A stretch of DNA of 64,000 nucleotides from Rhodospirillaceae bacterium (GTDB taxonomy: Bacteria; Pseudomonadota; Alphaproteobacteria; Rhodospirillales; Rhodospirillaceae), in contig JAIBCD010000002.1 of NCBI GenBank assembly GCA_019694335.1, positions 1 through 64,000 on the forward strand, read 5' to 3'. Below the pieces are notes generated by a model that ran no database searches, was not told where the DNA came from, and saw only the letters and a program-made list of their open reading frames with translations. Of the stretch, positions 27,402 through 36,332 are shown in pieces. How positions within the stretch are numbered: position 1 is the stretch's first letter; every line of letters begins with the position of its first letter. The translations under genes were made by a program, and so were the position numbers.

Positions 27402-28952
27402 ATGTCTAAGGTTCTGCAGCAGGCCACCTTGAACATCAGATACGCAAAAATAGCCGATATTCCCGAGATTATGTCGCTCATGGCGCGCACCTATGCCGAC
27501 ATGCCCTCCTATTCCGAGGACATGCTGCGCGGTCAAATAACCCGCTTTTCCCAGGGACAGTTTGTCGCGGAGTACAACGGCCGGATTGTCGGGTACTGCG
27601 CGACGTTCATCACGACCGAGGCCGTAGCGCTGGCGAATCACACCTGGCGCGAGATCACGGGGGGAGGTTTTGCATCCCGTCATGATTCTCATGGAGACAT
27701 TCTGTATGGCATGGAGGTTGCCGTGGACCCCGCGATGCGGAGCAAACGAATCGGCCAAAGGTTTTACAACGAGCGGAAACGGCTTTGTGAACAGCTGGCG
27801 CTTAAAGGTGTCGTATTCGCGGGCAGGCTGCCTGGCCTTGCCCGCAAAATTAAGCAAGTGGGCGATGCGGAGACTTACGTCAACAACGTCCAGGCCCGGA
27901 AAATCCGCGACCAGGTGCTTTCCTTCCAGCTGCGCAATGGCTTCAAGATCGTGCGCATCCTGGAGAACTACCTGCCTTCCGATAAGGCCTCGATGGGCTA
28001 TGCAACCCTCATGTTTTGGAAGAACGAGCGCTTGCGTGAGAAAACACCATCACCGAGCTTGCCTTCCAACACAAAGCGAACCGTGCGGGTGGCAAGCGTG
28101 CAGTATCAGTTGCGGCGCGTGAATTCGTTCGAAGATTTTGTCACGAACGTCGAGTACTTCGTGGATGTGGCGGCCGACTATAGGGCCGACTTCGTGCTAT
28201 TTCCGGAACTCTTTACCTTGCAGTTGCTCTCCTCCATCCCCGAACGGTTGAGCGCCGAGCAGTCGATAGCCGCCTTGACGGAGTTCACGCCGCAATTCAA
28301 AGACGCGCTTGCCACGCTGGCCGTTCGCTACAACATCAATATCGTCGGCGGGAGCCATCCCTCGCGCAACGACGACGGGGGCATACGCAATGTCTCGTAT
28401 GTCTTTCTCCGCGACGGCTCGATTTACACGCAGACGAAACTGCACCCCACGCCGAACGAGCGCTATTGGTGGAACATACAAGGTGGCACGCGGCTTTCGG
28501 CCATACCCACCGATTGCGGGCCGATCGGCGTTCTCATCTGTTATGACTGTGAGTTCCCGGAACTGGCCAGGCACTTAACCGATCAAGGGGCGCAGATCAT
28601 CTTCGTTCCGTTCTGTACGGATACGCGCGAAGCCTATAATCGCGTCCGCTACTGTGCCGCGGCGCGCGCCGTGGAAAATCAGGTCTATGTCGCGATGGCC
28701 GGAAACGTTGGAAACCTGCCGAACGTCGCCAATCTTGACATCCAGTACGCACAGAGCTGCCTTCTCGAGCCGTGCGATTTCGGATTTGCGCGCGACGGGA
28801 TAGCCGCGGACACCACGCCAAACACCGAAATGGTGGCGATCGCCGACCTGCGCCTGGATGACCTCGACACGGCCAGGACGTCGGGGACGGTGAGGAACCT
28901 GGCCGACCGGCGCTTCGACCTCTACTCGGTAGACTGGCGGGCGCCGGCCTGA
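27402..28952 (+). CDS. GNAT acetyltransferase / carbon-nitrogen hydrolase fusion protein
   Basis: A 516-residue two-domain protein. Residues 1-215 are an N-acetyltransferase-like domain (IRYAKIADIPEIMSLM; GYCATFITTEAV; acetyl-CoA loop region EVAVDPAMRSKRIGQRFYNERKRL). Residues 226-500 are a nitrilase-superfamily amidohydrolase with the catalytic triad in order: Glu in LFPELFTLQ, Lys in TKLHPTPNER, and Cys in CYDCEFPEL. Such fusions are known in bacteria, but their substrate is not settled. A likely role is modification or hydrolysis of an amide metabolite. It is preceded by AGGGAG. Third positions are less biased than in genes after 29 kb, as across the block from the tRNA on. Confidence 0.88.
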   Translation: MSKVLQQATLNIRYAKIADIPEIMSLMARTYADMPSYSEDMLRGQITRFSQGQFVAEYNGRIVGYCATFITTEAVALANHTWREITGGGFASRHDSHGDILYGMEVAVDPAMRSKRIGQRFYNERKRLCEQLALKGVVFAGRLPGLARKIKQVGDAETYVNNVQARKIRDQVLSFQLRNGFKIVRILENYLPSDKASMGYATLMFWKNERLREKTPSPSLPSNTKRTVRVASVQYQLRRVNSFEDFVTNVEYFVDVAADYRADFVLFPELFTLQLLSSIPERLSAEQSIAALTEFTPQFKDALATLAVRYNINIVGGSHPSRNDDGGIRNVSYVFLRDGSIYTQTKLHPTPNERYWWNIQGGTRLSAIPTDCGPIGVLICYDCEFPELARHLTDQGAQIIFVPFCTDTREAYNRVRYCAAARAVENQVYVAMAGNVGNLPNVANLDIQYAQSCLLEPCDFGFARDGIAADTTPNTEMVAIADLRLDDLDTARTSGTVRNLADRRFDLYSVDWRAPA

Positions 28953-29161
28953 GACCAGCGGCGGAACGGCCGGCCGCGTGACCGGCGACGAGTCGGGCGC
29001 CAGCGAATTTCACTGCAGCGCCGCCGTATCCGGGCACCATCAGGGCACCGCCGCGCAATACGAGGAGCCTTCGCAGCTGGTTTGCAGGAACGTCTCGGAA
29101 AGAAGCCGCCAGCCGCCGCACCCAGCATCATCGCCGCGAACACGAAAGCCGCCGCTTTCAT
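28922..29161 (-). pseudogene. Possible broken small secreted protein
   Basis: The frame starts with a good signal peptide (MKAAAFVFAAMMLGAAAGG) but then turns into Arg-rich sequence typical of an out-of-frame read. Shifting one base gives ETFLQTSCEGSSYCAAVP and a stop at about 29055. That looks like the natural C-terminus of a short Cys-containing secreted peptide. I infer a frameshift, or a sequence error, near 29105. It follows the gamma-glutamyltransferase gene by 13 bases on the same strand. Confidence 0.35.
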
Positions 29162-29174
29162 CCGGCCCCTCCTC

Positions 29175-30866
29175 TCACTTCGCGAACGGAACGAGCTCCG
29201 CGACCGCGGCGCCGTCCTTGCGCGGATCGGAGGCGCCGAAATTCACCCCCGTCTTGAAGTCGCGCCGAACGGCCTGGCCGGAGCCCATGTCGCTGGAGGA
29301 GAAATCCCCGCGCAGGCTGATGTCATGCCCCATCGCGGCCAGTTCCTTGCGGATGGCTTCCGGGATGCGCGCCTCGAATTCCACGCCGCAGCCGGAAAAA
29401 TCCTTCTTCACGAACCGCGGCGCATCCAAGGCACCCTGCACGTTCATGCCGAAATCGACGACATTGGAGACGAACTGCGCGTGCGCCTGCGCCTGGTTGA
29501 AGCCGCCCATGATGCCGAAGGCGATCTTCACGTCACCTTTTTCCATGAAGGCGGGGATGATCGTATGCAGCGGGCGCTTGCGGCTCGCGAGCACGTTGGG
29601 GTGCGCCTTCTCCAAGGTGAACATCCCGCCGCGGTTTTGCAGCACATAACCCGCGTTATCCACCGCGAGGCCGGAGCCGAAACCCACGGTCGCGAAGTTG
29701 CTTTGGATCAGCGAGACCATGTTGCCGCCCTTATCGACGACGGAAAGGTAGGTGGTGCCGTTATCCGTGCCCGGCGGGAGTCCGGGCGCGGCGCTGCAGG
29801 CCGCCTTCGCAGGGTCGAGCAATTTGGCCCGGGCCGCCGCGTAATCTTTCGACACCATCCCATCCACGGGGATCTTCGCGAATTTTGGGTCGGCGACGTA
29901 GCGGATCATATCCGCGTAGGCCAGTTTCTTCGCCTCGATCATGGTGTGCAGCGCCTTGACCGAATTGTGCCCCATCTGCGCCAGCGGATACCGCTCCATG
30001 ATGTTCAGCATCTCCAGCGCGGCGATGCCCTGGCCGTTGGGCGGCAGCTCATAAACGCGCCAGCCGTGATAGTCGGTCGAGATCGGCGTGACCCATTCGG
30101 CCCGGAAGTCGGCGAGATCCGCGGCCGTCATCATTCCCCCGTGGCGCTTGAAGGTGCCAAGGATGCGGTCGGCGTTCTGGCCTTTATAGAAGCCATCGCG
30201 TCCGCCCTTCGCGATCAGGCCGTAGGTTTCCGCCAGCTCGGGATTGCGCCAGACTTCGCCGGCGGCCGGCGTCTTGCCGTCGACCAGAAAGGTTTTCGCG
30301 GTGGGGGCGTCGGCCTTCAGGACCGCGAGGGAATCCAGCCAATAGACGCTCACCACCTCGCCGACCGGGAAACCCGCCTTGGCATAGGAAATCGCCGGCG
30401 CGAGCAGCTCGGCGAAACCCTTGGTGCCGAAACGCTGGCGAAGCTGGTCCCAGCCTTCCACCGCGCCCGGTACGGTGACCGAGAAAATGCCGTTCTGCGG
30501 CATGCTCTTGTTGCCCTTGGCGAGCAGGTAATCGGCGGTCAGGCCCGTGGGCGCCCAGCCTGAGGCGTTGAGGCCGTAAAGCGTCTTGGTCTTGGCGTCG
30601 TAGACGATGGCGAACAGGTCTCCCCCGATGCCGTCGTTCATCGGCGCGACCAGGCCCATCATGGCGTTGGTGGCGATGGCCGCGTCGATGGCGTTACCGC
30701 CCTGTTCGAGGATACGCGCGCCGACCTGCGAGGCCAGCACGCTCTCGCTCGCGACGATGCCGCTCTGGGACATGACCATGGAGCGCGATTGCGACCGGTC
30801 CTGGGCGCCGGCACCTGTGGCCGTCAAAGCCAGAATGGCGCCGATGGCGATGGCTTTTTTCGACAT
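29175..30866 (-). CDS. ggt: Gamma-glutamyltransferase
   Basis: A 563-residue N-terminal nucleophile hydrolase that cleaves gamma-glutamyl bonds such as that of glutathione in the periplasm. The start is the ATG at 30866 (GGGGGCAGCAAC upstream) beginning the signal peptide SKKAIAIGAILALTATGAGA. The processing/nucleophile site is Thr371 in DNGTTYLSVVDKGG, where autocleavage would give large and small subunits. Further small-subunit motifs are SNFATVGFGSGLAV and GIMGGFNQAQAHAQ. Substrate-binding QGGNAIDAAIA is near residues 55-65. Full-length and intact. It is followed by a possible short secreted peptide gene. Confidence 0.93.
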   Translation of the reverse strand: MSKKAIAIGAILALTATGAGAQDRSQSRSMVMSQSGIVASESVLASQVGARILEQGGNAIDAAIATNAMMGLVAPMNDGIGGDLFAIVYDAKTKTLYGLNASGWAPTGLTADYLLAKGNKSMPQNGIFSVTVPGAVEGWDQLRQRFGTKGFAELLAPAISYAKAGFPVGEVVSVYWLDSLAVLKADAPTAKTFLVDGKTPAAGEVWRNPELAETYGLIAKGGRDGFYKGQNADRILGTFKRHGGMMTAADLADFRAEWVTPISTDYHGWRVYELPPNGQGIAALEMLNIMERYPLAQMGHNSVKALHTMIEAKKLAYADMIRYVADPKFAKIPVDGMVSKDYAAARAKLLDPAKAACSAAPGLPPGTDNGTTYLSVVDKGGNMVSLIQSNFATVGFGSGLAVDNAGYVLQNRGGMFTLEKAHPNVLASRKRPLHTIIPAFMEKGDVKIAFGIMGGFNQAQAHAQFVSNVVDFGMNVQGALDAPRFVKKDFSGCGVEFEARIPEAIRKELAAMGHDISLRGDFSSSDMGSGQAVRRDFKTGVNFGASDPRKDGAAVAELVPFAK

Positions 30867-31273
30867 GTTGCTGCCCCCAAATTGCATACGGACCTTCTGG
30901 CGCGCGCCGTCCCCCGGGCGTGCAGAAGGATATGGTAGCAACATCCGCCACTGAGCCCCCTGAAAATTTCGGGCAAGCGCACCCTACGCGCAGGAGCCGC
31001 AGCCGCCGATATCCGGCTCGACTGGGGATTGATGGCCCCGTCCTGGGATCCGGACTATTCCTTCCATATCCTCAAAGCTCCCAAGGCTTTCGGGGTGGGC
31101 AGCACCAATGCATCCGGCCAGAACAATCGCGTCCACCGCTCTCGCGGCCGCGATGCCGTACGCCACGATCCGGCTATGGAAACAGCGATGACGAGATCGG
31201 GGGCCATTGCCGGACCAAACAAAAGGAGGAACCCACGGGTTCCTCCTTTTGTCGTGTATGCCGTGAGTGCCGC
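30867..31273. other. Gap between the TonB receptor end and ggt; terminator plus possible gene remnant
   Basis: About 400 bases without a supported gene. A strong hairpin is at 31221-31250 (separate entry). On the minus strand, about 31170-30984, one frame reads YGIAAARAVDAIVLAGCIGAAHPESLG and ends GGCGSCA. This looks more protein-like than chance but has no start or recognised family. It may be a remnant of a degraded gene. Confidence 0.3.
31221..31250 (-). terminator. Bidirectional-type terminator after the TonB receptor gene
   Basis: AAAAGGAGGAACCC and GGGTTCCTCCTTTT form a perfect 14-bp stem around a 2-base centre, with T-rich ends on both strands. It sits 23 bases past the receptor stop. 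Confidence 0.85.
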
Positions 31274-34216
31274 CTACATCTTGAAGCGGACACCCAGGCG
31301 GAACACGCGGCCGAGCGAGTCGTAGGTTTCGCGGGCCGTGTTGATGGTCAGGAACGACGAGCCGCCAGGGCCCTGCGCCACCGTCACCGGATCCGCGTTC
31401 ATGAGGTTGCGGATGTTCAGGAACACGTCGGCGTCGTAGCCGTTGTCGGCGAGGTGCGCGACCTTGTAGCTGAGCGCCAGGTCGAAATAGGTCGCCCCAT
31501 CCAGATGGTTGTCGTCCTGAGTGGGATTGGTCGTGGTCGAGACCGGGCAACCGCTGGTGCACTGGATGTACGAGGTGTTGTACACGCCAGCGCTGACGCC
31601 GCGCATGGTGAGAGACGCGGTGATCGGATCGTTCGACCAGTTGATGTCGCCGACAAAGCGCCAGTGCGGCGGGCCGCCCGCCGAGTTGGTGCCAACGGTG
31701 TCGGTCGGCGGATTGATGCCGTTGTTCTGGTAGCGCTTCAGGTAGTGGGTGGCGAGGAAGCGCAAGGTCATGTTGCCGGCCCAGTCGCTGTTGATGCTGT
31801 CGAGCGCCGTGCGGTAGCTGGCCTCGATGTCATAACCACGATTGTTCTCGGTCACCAGGTTGAAGGGCGCGATGCGGATCTGGGTGATCACGTTCACGCC
31901 GTTCTGCACGCCGCGGATGATCGAGGGGCAGTACGCCTGGTTGCCCTGATAGCAGAAATCGACGATCTGCTGGGCCGATACGCTGCCGATCGCGTCGGTG
32001 ATTTCGATGTTGTAGTAGTCGAACGATGCGTTGAAGCCGGGGAAGAACTGCGGCGTCAGCACGACGCCGAGACCCGTGGTGTCGGCGATTTCCGGCTTCA
32101 AGGCCGCGTTACCGACCGCGGCGCCCTGATACTGGGTGTTCAGGTTGTTGTTGAAGCGGTCGAACACGGTATTGGTGTTGGCGGTACCGGCGGCGAACAG
32201 TTCCGACAGGTTCGGCGCGCGGATGTCGCGCGACCGCGTGCCGCGGAAGCGGATGTCGTCGATCAGCGTCCAGGTGGCCCCCACCTTCCATGTGGTGACA
32301 TAGCCCGAGGTCGAATAGCTGGTGGCGCGGAGCGCCGCGTTCAGGTCGAAGCTGCGCGCCCAGACCGCGTCCTTGGCGAGCGGGATGACGGTTTCGACGA
32401 ATCCTTCGGTCACCGTGTAGCGGCCGAAGTTGGGCAGGAAGTTGCCGAACTGCCAGTTGTTGCGCAGGGAGTCCGGGTCGGAGACGCCGAACACCTTCTC
32501 GAGGCGGCTTTCAACACCGGTCGCGACCGAGACCGGACCAGCCCAGGTGGAGAACGGCTCGCCGGTGATCGACACCGCGTAGACGTCTTCCTCGAAGTGC
32601 TGAACGCGCGAGGCCTGCCCCGGCTTGCTCATCGGGTTTCCGCTGGTGCCGCCCTGGATGTAGTTGAGCGCGGCCTGCGAATTCACGTCGATGCCGAGCA
32701 GGTTCCACGGCACGCAACCGCTGTTCGGGTTGGTGAGCGTGACGCGGCAAACGATCAGGCCCTGCGCATTGCGCACGGAATCGATCGCGCTCGAGTACTT
32801 GTCGCGCTGGGCGACACCGGTGGTGTGTTCGGACGAGTGTGTTACGCCCTTCTGGAAGTAGAAGCTCCAGCTCCAGGCGGTGTCGAGCGCGTCGAACTTG
32901 CCGTCGGCGCCGGCGACGAAGCGCCGGGTGGTGCGGTTGTTGAGAGTACCGAACACGCCGAGGTCGTGGTTCATGGTGCCGATCAGGATCGACGTCAGCT
33001 TGTTGGCGGCGATCTGCGACGCCACCGACGCCGGGAAGAAGGCGTTGTCGGGCTTCAGCGAGATGTTGGCGATGTTGTAGGTGTAGTTGTCGACCGAATA
33101 GACGGACGCGTAGTTCCAGGAATACTGGAGGTAGACGTTGATATTGTCGGTCACGTCGAACGCCGCGCGCGTGAACATCCCCTGCCGGGTGGTCGGGCTG
33201 TCCAGCGACTGGTTCGGGGACATGATGGTCGACTTCCAGTCGCCGCCCACGTTCCAGATGCTGGGCGAGACCAGTTCGCCGTAATTGTATTGCGCCGGCA
33301 CGCCGCCCGGGCCGAAGTAGATGCCCTTGAGCGGACCGGAGGTGATGATGCTGCCGGGGGTGGCCTGCGCGATACCGACGTGGCTGCGCACCAACTGCTG
33401 CGGCACCGAGGTGCTCTGGCCGGCGCCGGTCCCGTAAGCCGGGTTCAGGATGATGTTGGATCCATTGTTGATCCAGCTGCGATTGTAGCCGTTCAGGATG
33501 CCGTCCGTGCGTACCGCCTCGGCCGAGAACAGCACGTGGCCGCGATCGGCGGCGAACGGAACGCCCGCCGTCAGGCTGACCTTCCAGTTGCGATCGTCGC
33601 CGTAGGTGGTGACGCCGCCGGAAAGTTCGCCTTTGATGCCGGTGAATTTCTTGTCGAGCACGAAGTTCACCACGCCCGAGAGCGCGTCGGAGCCGTAGGC
33701 GGCCGAGGCGCCGCCGGTGACGATGTCGACGCGGCTGATCAGGGTCTGCGGGATGTTGTTGACGTCGACCGAACCGGTGACCGTCGAGGGCGCATTGCGC
33801 TGGCCGTCGAGCAGGACCAGCGTGCGGTTCACACCGATGTTGCGCAGATTGATGGTGTTGATGCCGGCGGTGCCTGCGCTGACGGTCTGCTGCGAGGTCT
33901 GCGGCGTGTTGGAACCGGCCATCGACGGCAGTGTGTTCACGAAGTCGGCGATGTTCGGCGTGGCGGCGTTCTGGATCTGCTCGACGCCGACGACGGTCAG
34001 CGGTGTCGGCGCTTCATAGCCGTCGCGCACGACGCGGGTACCGGTGACGACGATTTCCTCGACCGGCGCGGTCTGCGCGGTTTGCGGCGCGGGAGTCTGG
34101 GCGAAAGCTTGCCCCCCGAGCGAGAGGAGCAGCGCGGTGGCGCTGGCGCCTGCCAGGGCCTGCTGTTTGACGACCGAAGCTGACGAACGGCGCGCAGACG
34201 TTCCAAAATGAATCAT
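31274..34216 (-). CDS. TonB-dependent outer membrane receptor
   Basis: A 980-residue receptor. The start is the ATG at 34216 (GGGGG upstream). A signal-like N-terminus ends SLGGQAFAQ near residue 40. A short TonB-box region and the plug follow, with EEIVVTGTRV near residue 55 and VDIVTGGASAAYGSDALSGVVNFVLDKKF. The remaining about 780 residues alternate beta-strands and loops to the end (LGRVFRLGVRFKM). The plug and 22-strand barrel make it an energised importer of a large substrate; which one is not deducible. It resembles the large receptors of sphingomonads and caulobacters. Nearby ggt and NamZ remnants hint at peptide or cell-wall fragment uptake, an inference only. Confidence 0.92.
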   Translation of the reverse strand: MIHFGTSARRSSASVVKQQALAGASATALLLSLGGQAFAQTPAPQTAQTAPVEEIVVTGTRVVRDGYEAPTPLTVVGVEQIQNAATPNIADFVNTLPSMAGSNTPQTSQQTVSAGTAGINTINLRNIGVNRTLVLLDGQRNAPSTVTGSVDVNNIPQTLISRVDIVTGGASAAYGSDALSGVVNFVLDKKFTGIKGELSGGVTTYGDDRNWKVSLTAGVPFAADRGHVLFSAEAVRTDGILNGYNRSWINNGSNIILNPAYGTGAGQSTSVPQQLVRSHVGIAQATPGSIITSGPLKGIYFGPGGVPAQYNYGELVSPSIWNVGGDWKSTIMSPNQSLDSPTTRQGMFTRAAFDVTDNINVYLQYSWNYASVYSVDNYTYNIANISLKPDNAFFPASVASQIAANKLTSILIGTMNHDLGVFGTLNNRTTRRFVAGADGKFDALDTAWSWSFYFQKGVTHSSEHTTGVAQRDKYSSAIDSVRNAQGLIVCRVTLTNPNSGCVPWNLLGIDVNSQAALNYIQGGTSGNPMSKPGQASRVQHFEEDVYAVSITGEPFSTWAGPVSVATGVESRLEKVFGVSDPDSLRNNWQFGNFLPNFGRYTVTEGFVETVIPLAKDAVWARSFDLNAALRATSYSTSGYVTTWKVGATWTLIDDIRFRGTRSRDIRAPNLSELFAAGTANTNTVFDRFNNNLNTQYQGAAVGNAALKPEIADTTGLGVVLTPQFFPGFNASFDYYNIEITDAIGSVSAQQIVDFCYQGNQAYCPSIIRGVQNGVNVITQIRIAPFNLVTENNRGYDIEASYRTALDSINSDWAGNMTLRFLATHYLKRYQNNGINPPTDTVGTNSAGGPPHWRFVGDINWSNDPITASLTMRGVSAGVYNTSYIQCTSGCPVSTTTNPTQDDNHLDGATYFDLALSYKVAHLADNGYDADVFLNIRNLMNADPVTVAQGPGGSSFLTINTARETYDSLGRVFRLGVRFKM

Positions 34217-34466
34217 AGAAACCCCCAGAATTGATGGACCTTGATGGGCCCCCCCACCGGCTGTCGTGCGTGTACGGGCGTGCCCGCACAAGCTTTTCCG
34301 AAGCCTTCAATTCATTTTGCTATGCAAAAATCGGTTGTTCAATCAACGAACGGCGTCGGGCGCGCAACCAACGGTCAGGTTGTCCTTATGGCCACAGTTG
34401 TCGGAGAAGTCCGCGCGCAGATGGTGGGAATTTGACCAATTAGCAACCTAGGATTGTTATGACGCG

Positions 34467-34956
34467 TTAGGGATACAGCAAGTACTTGAGCCGCTTGGCC
34501 TTGAGGGTCTCCGGGTCCGCCTGCCATCCGGCCGCGGCCGCGCGTGGATCGCCGCCTTGATCTGGTCGGATACCGGTTTGCTGAGCGGCGGCCGCGCGAT
34601 GCCGTCGACCTGGAACGTGGTGGGATGCAGCTCCCACTAAAGCCGGCCCCCCCCCAGCGCGGGCTCACCCAAGACATTGCGGCCGGTGAGGGTGCTCCAC
34701 GCCCGCGACGCGTTCACCGCTGAATTTGTGCTGGGCGTCGCCGGCCGGGATACGGGCCACCGGCATAGACTTCGTACCCGCGGATGGCGTTGGGGTTGAT
34801 GAGCACACCAACGCGCAGCTTGCCGCCGTGTTTCGCGGCCAGATCCCTCAGCGTCGCGAAATTTCCGTCCTGCAAGCGATCGATCCCGATCCGGACCGCC
34901 GCCATAACCGGAGACGCGATCAGCAGCAGAGCCGCGAGGAGAGGCAGAAACCTCAT
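34467..34956 (-). pseudogene. Decayed NamZ/DUF1343-type gene
   Basis: Intact NamZ-like exo-N-acetylmuramidases have about 400 residues; here about 490 bases remain. A signal peptide starts at 34956 (MRFLPLLAALLLIASPVMA), followed by VRIGIDRLQDGNFATL and LRVGVLINPNAI, which fit the family's N-terminus. The frame then fails. Further on, in other frames, come KFSGERVAGV, TLTGRNVLG, ELHPTTFQVDGIARP and finally AGWQADPETLKAKRLKYLLYP before a stop at 34467. That series, in the family order and ending in the diagnostic KYLLYP, shows a large internal deletion and several frameshifts. It lies divergent to the RidA gene. Confidence 0.65.
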
Positions 34957-35020
34957 GCGTGTTCTCTGCGCACCGTCGCCAATGTATCCTCCCCTCACCG
35001 CTTCACCATGGGGGGATCGT

Positions 35021-35515
35021 ATGCGTTTCATCGTTGTCGCCGCGGCTCTGGCGCTGTCCGCCGCCGCGCAGGCTCAGGACGTCGAGCGTCTGACCGGCGC
35101 GGCCGCCGCGCCGATTGCCACCGCGGTCACCGTGCCGCCCGGCTACACCACTTACTATATCAGCGGCGCCACCGCGGCGGCGGCCAACACCAATGCCCCC
35201 GCCGGCAGCTATGAGCGTTTCGGCGACATCACCACCCAGACCCGCTCGGTGCTCGACAACCTCAAGGGCACACTCACCAAGCTGGGGCTCACCTTCGGCG
35301 ACGTGGTGCAGGCCCATGTCTTCATGACGCCCGACCCCAGCAAGAACGGCGAGATCGACTTCGCCGCCATGAACAAGGTCTGGTCGACCGAATTCGGCAC
35401 GCCCACGCAGCCCAACAAGCCCGCGCGCGCGACCGTAAAGGTGGCGGGCCTCGCGAGCCCAGGCCTGTTGGTGGAGATCGAGTTCACCGCCGTCAAAAAG
35501 ATCGCCGCGAAGTAG
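35021..35515 (+). CDS. Exported RidA/YjgF-family protein
   Basis: A 164-residue protein with a signal peptide (MRFIVVAAALALSAAAQA), so it acts outside the cytoplasm, unlike E. coli RidA. The RidA fold is visible in VTVPPGYTTYYISGATA, DITTQTRSVLDNLKGTLTKLGLTFGDVVQAHVFM, and the C-terminal RATVKVAGLASPGLLVEIEFTAV. The RidA family Arg that binds the 2-iminoacid carboxylate is in PARATVKVAGL. The start is the ATG 10 bases after GGGGGAT. It is followed after 7 bases by the DUF4337 gene, so probably an operon. Confidence 0.88.
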   Translation: MRFIVVAAALALSAAAQAQDVERLTGAAAAPIATAVTVPPGYTTYYISGATAAAANTNAPAGSYERFGDITTQTRSVLDNLKGTLTKLGLTFGDVVQAHVFMTPDPSKNGEIDFAAMNKVWSTEFGTPTQPNKPARATVKVAGLASPGLLVEIEFTAVKKIAAK

Positions 35516-35522
35516 GCCCGAG

Positions 35523-36074
35523 ATGTCCGAGACCCCCGACGCCCACGAACACCTGGAGCATGCCGAACACGCGGCCCATGCCGCGGCGGAACTCGGCCTC
35601 GCCATTCCACTGTCGATCACCGTCATGGCGGTGATCGCGGCGGTGTTCGGCAGCCTTGAGACCACCGCCGCCTCCACGGCGATGCTCGCGCGCTCCAACG
35701 CCGCCGTGCGGCAGGGCGAGGCGTCGGATCTGTGGGGCTTTTTCCAAGCCCGCAGCATCAAGAAGAATATGTACGAGCTGGCGGCGGGCGCGGCGGCGCC
35801 GGACAAGGCCGCCGACCTGGCCGCCAAGGCCGCGGCCTACGCCAAGGAAGAAGACGACATCCAGGCCCAGGCCCGCGCCAAGGAAGAGACCGTCCGCAAG
35901 CAGGAGGAGGCCAGCGCGGAGGCCATGGAGCGCCACCACCGCTTCGCCATCGCCACCAATATCATCCACCTCGCCATCGCGGTGGCGTCGGTATCGATCC
36001 TGGTAAAGCGGCGTTGGCTGTGGTTCGGCGCGTTGGGCATCGCCGCCGTGGGCGTGGTCGCGGCCGTCGTTTAG
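35523..36074 (+). CDS. DUF4337 membrane protein
   Basis: A 183-residue protein with an acidic, His-rich N-terminus (HEHLEHAEHAAHAA). One membrane helix (about 26-45) is followed by a charged coiled-coil-like segment (AKEEDDIQAQARAKEETVRKQEEASAEAMERHHRF), then two C-terminal helices (about 140-160 and 165-183). This pattern, with the AIPLSITVMAVIAAVFGSLET block, is the DUF4337 family. Its function is unknown. It starts 7 bases after the RidA gene. Confidence 0.85.
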   Translation: MSETPDAHEHLEHAEHAAHAAAELGLAIPLSITVMAVIAAVFGSLETTAASTAMLARSNAAVRQGEASDLWGFFQARSIKKNMYELAAGAAAPDKAADLAAKAAAYAKEEDDIQAQARAKEETVRKQEEASAEAMERHHRFAIATNIIHLAIAVASVSILVKRRWLWFGALGIAAVGVVAAVV

Positions 36075-36332
36075 CCGGTCAGGCCGGAGAACACCGCCGT
36101 GTATAAACGGCGCGGTGACGGCGATGTTGAGAGCCAGCACGGCGATCACAAAAATCAACCGAATGAGCCGGCGGTGCTTGGCTTTCCCCTGCGAGGTGCG
36201 CGGGGGTCATACGGGCCGGTTCGGCAACGGTGGTTTTCGAGATGCCTCATTTTGTGCCTACTCCGGTTTTGCTACGATTTCCGGGGACTTTTGGGGTTCC
36301 CAAGGAACGGGGTCCTGCGCCTTGCGGTATGG

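Noticed and set aside
28953..29174. Attachment-site repeat of tRNA-Gln at the far end of the distinct block
   Set aside because: I looked for the tRNA 3' end (TTCGAATCCTGGCGCCCCA) near 29 kb and did not find it, and no integrase gene is present.
30920..34183. 1087-codon open frame antisense to the TonB receptor
   Set aside because: It mirrors the receptor's G/C-rich codons, has repeated His/Arg/Val low-complexity sequence and no family, whereas the opposite strand encodes a full receptor.
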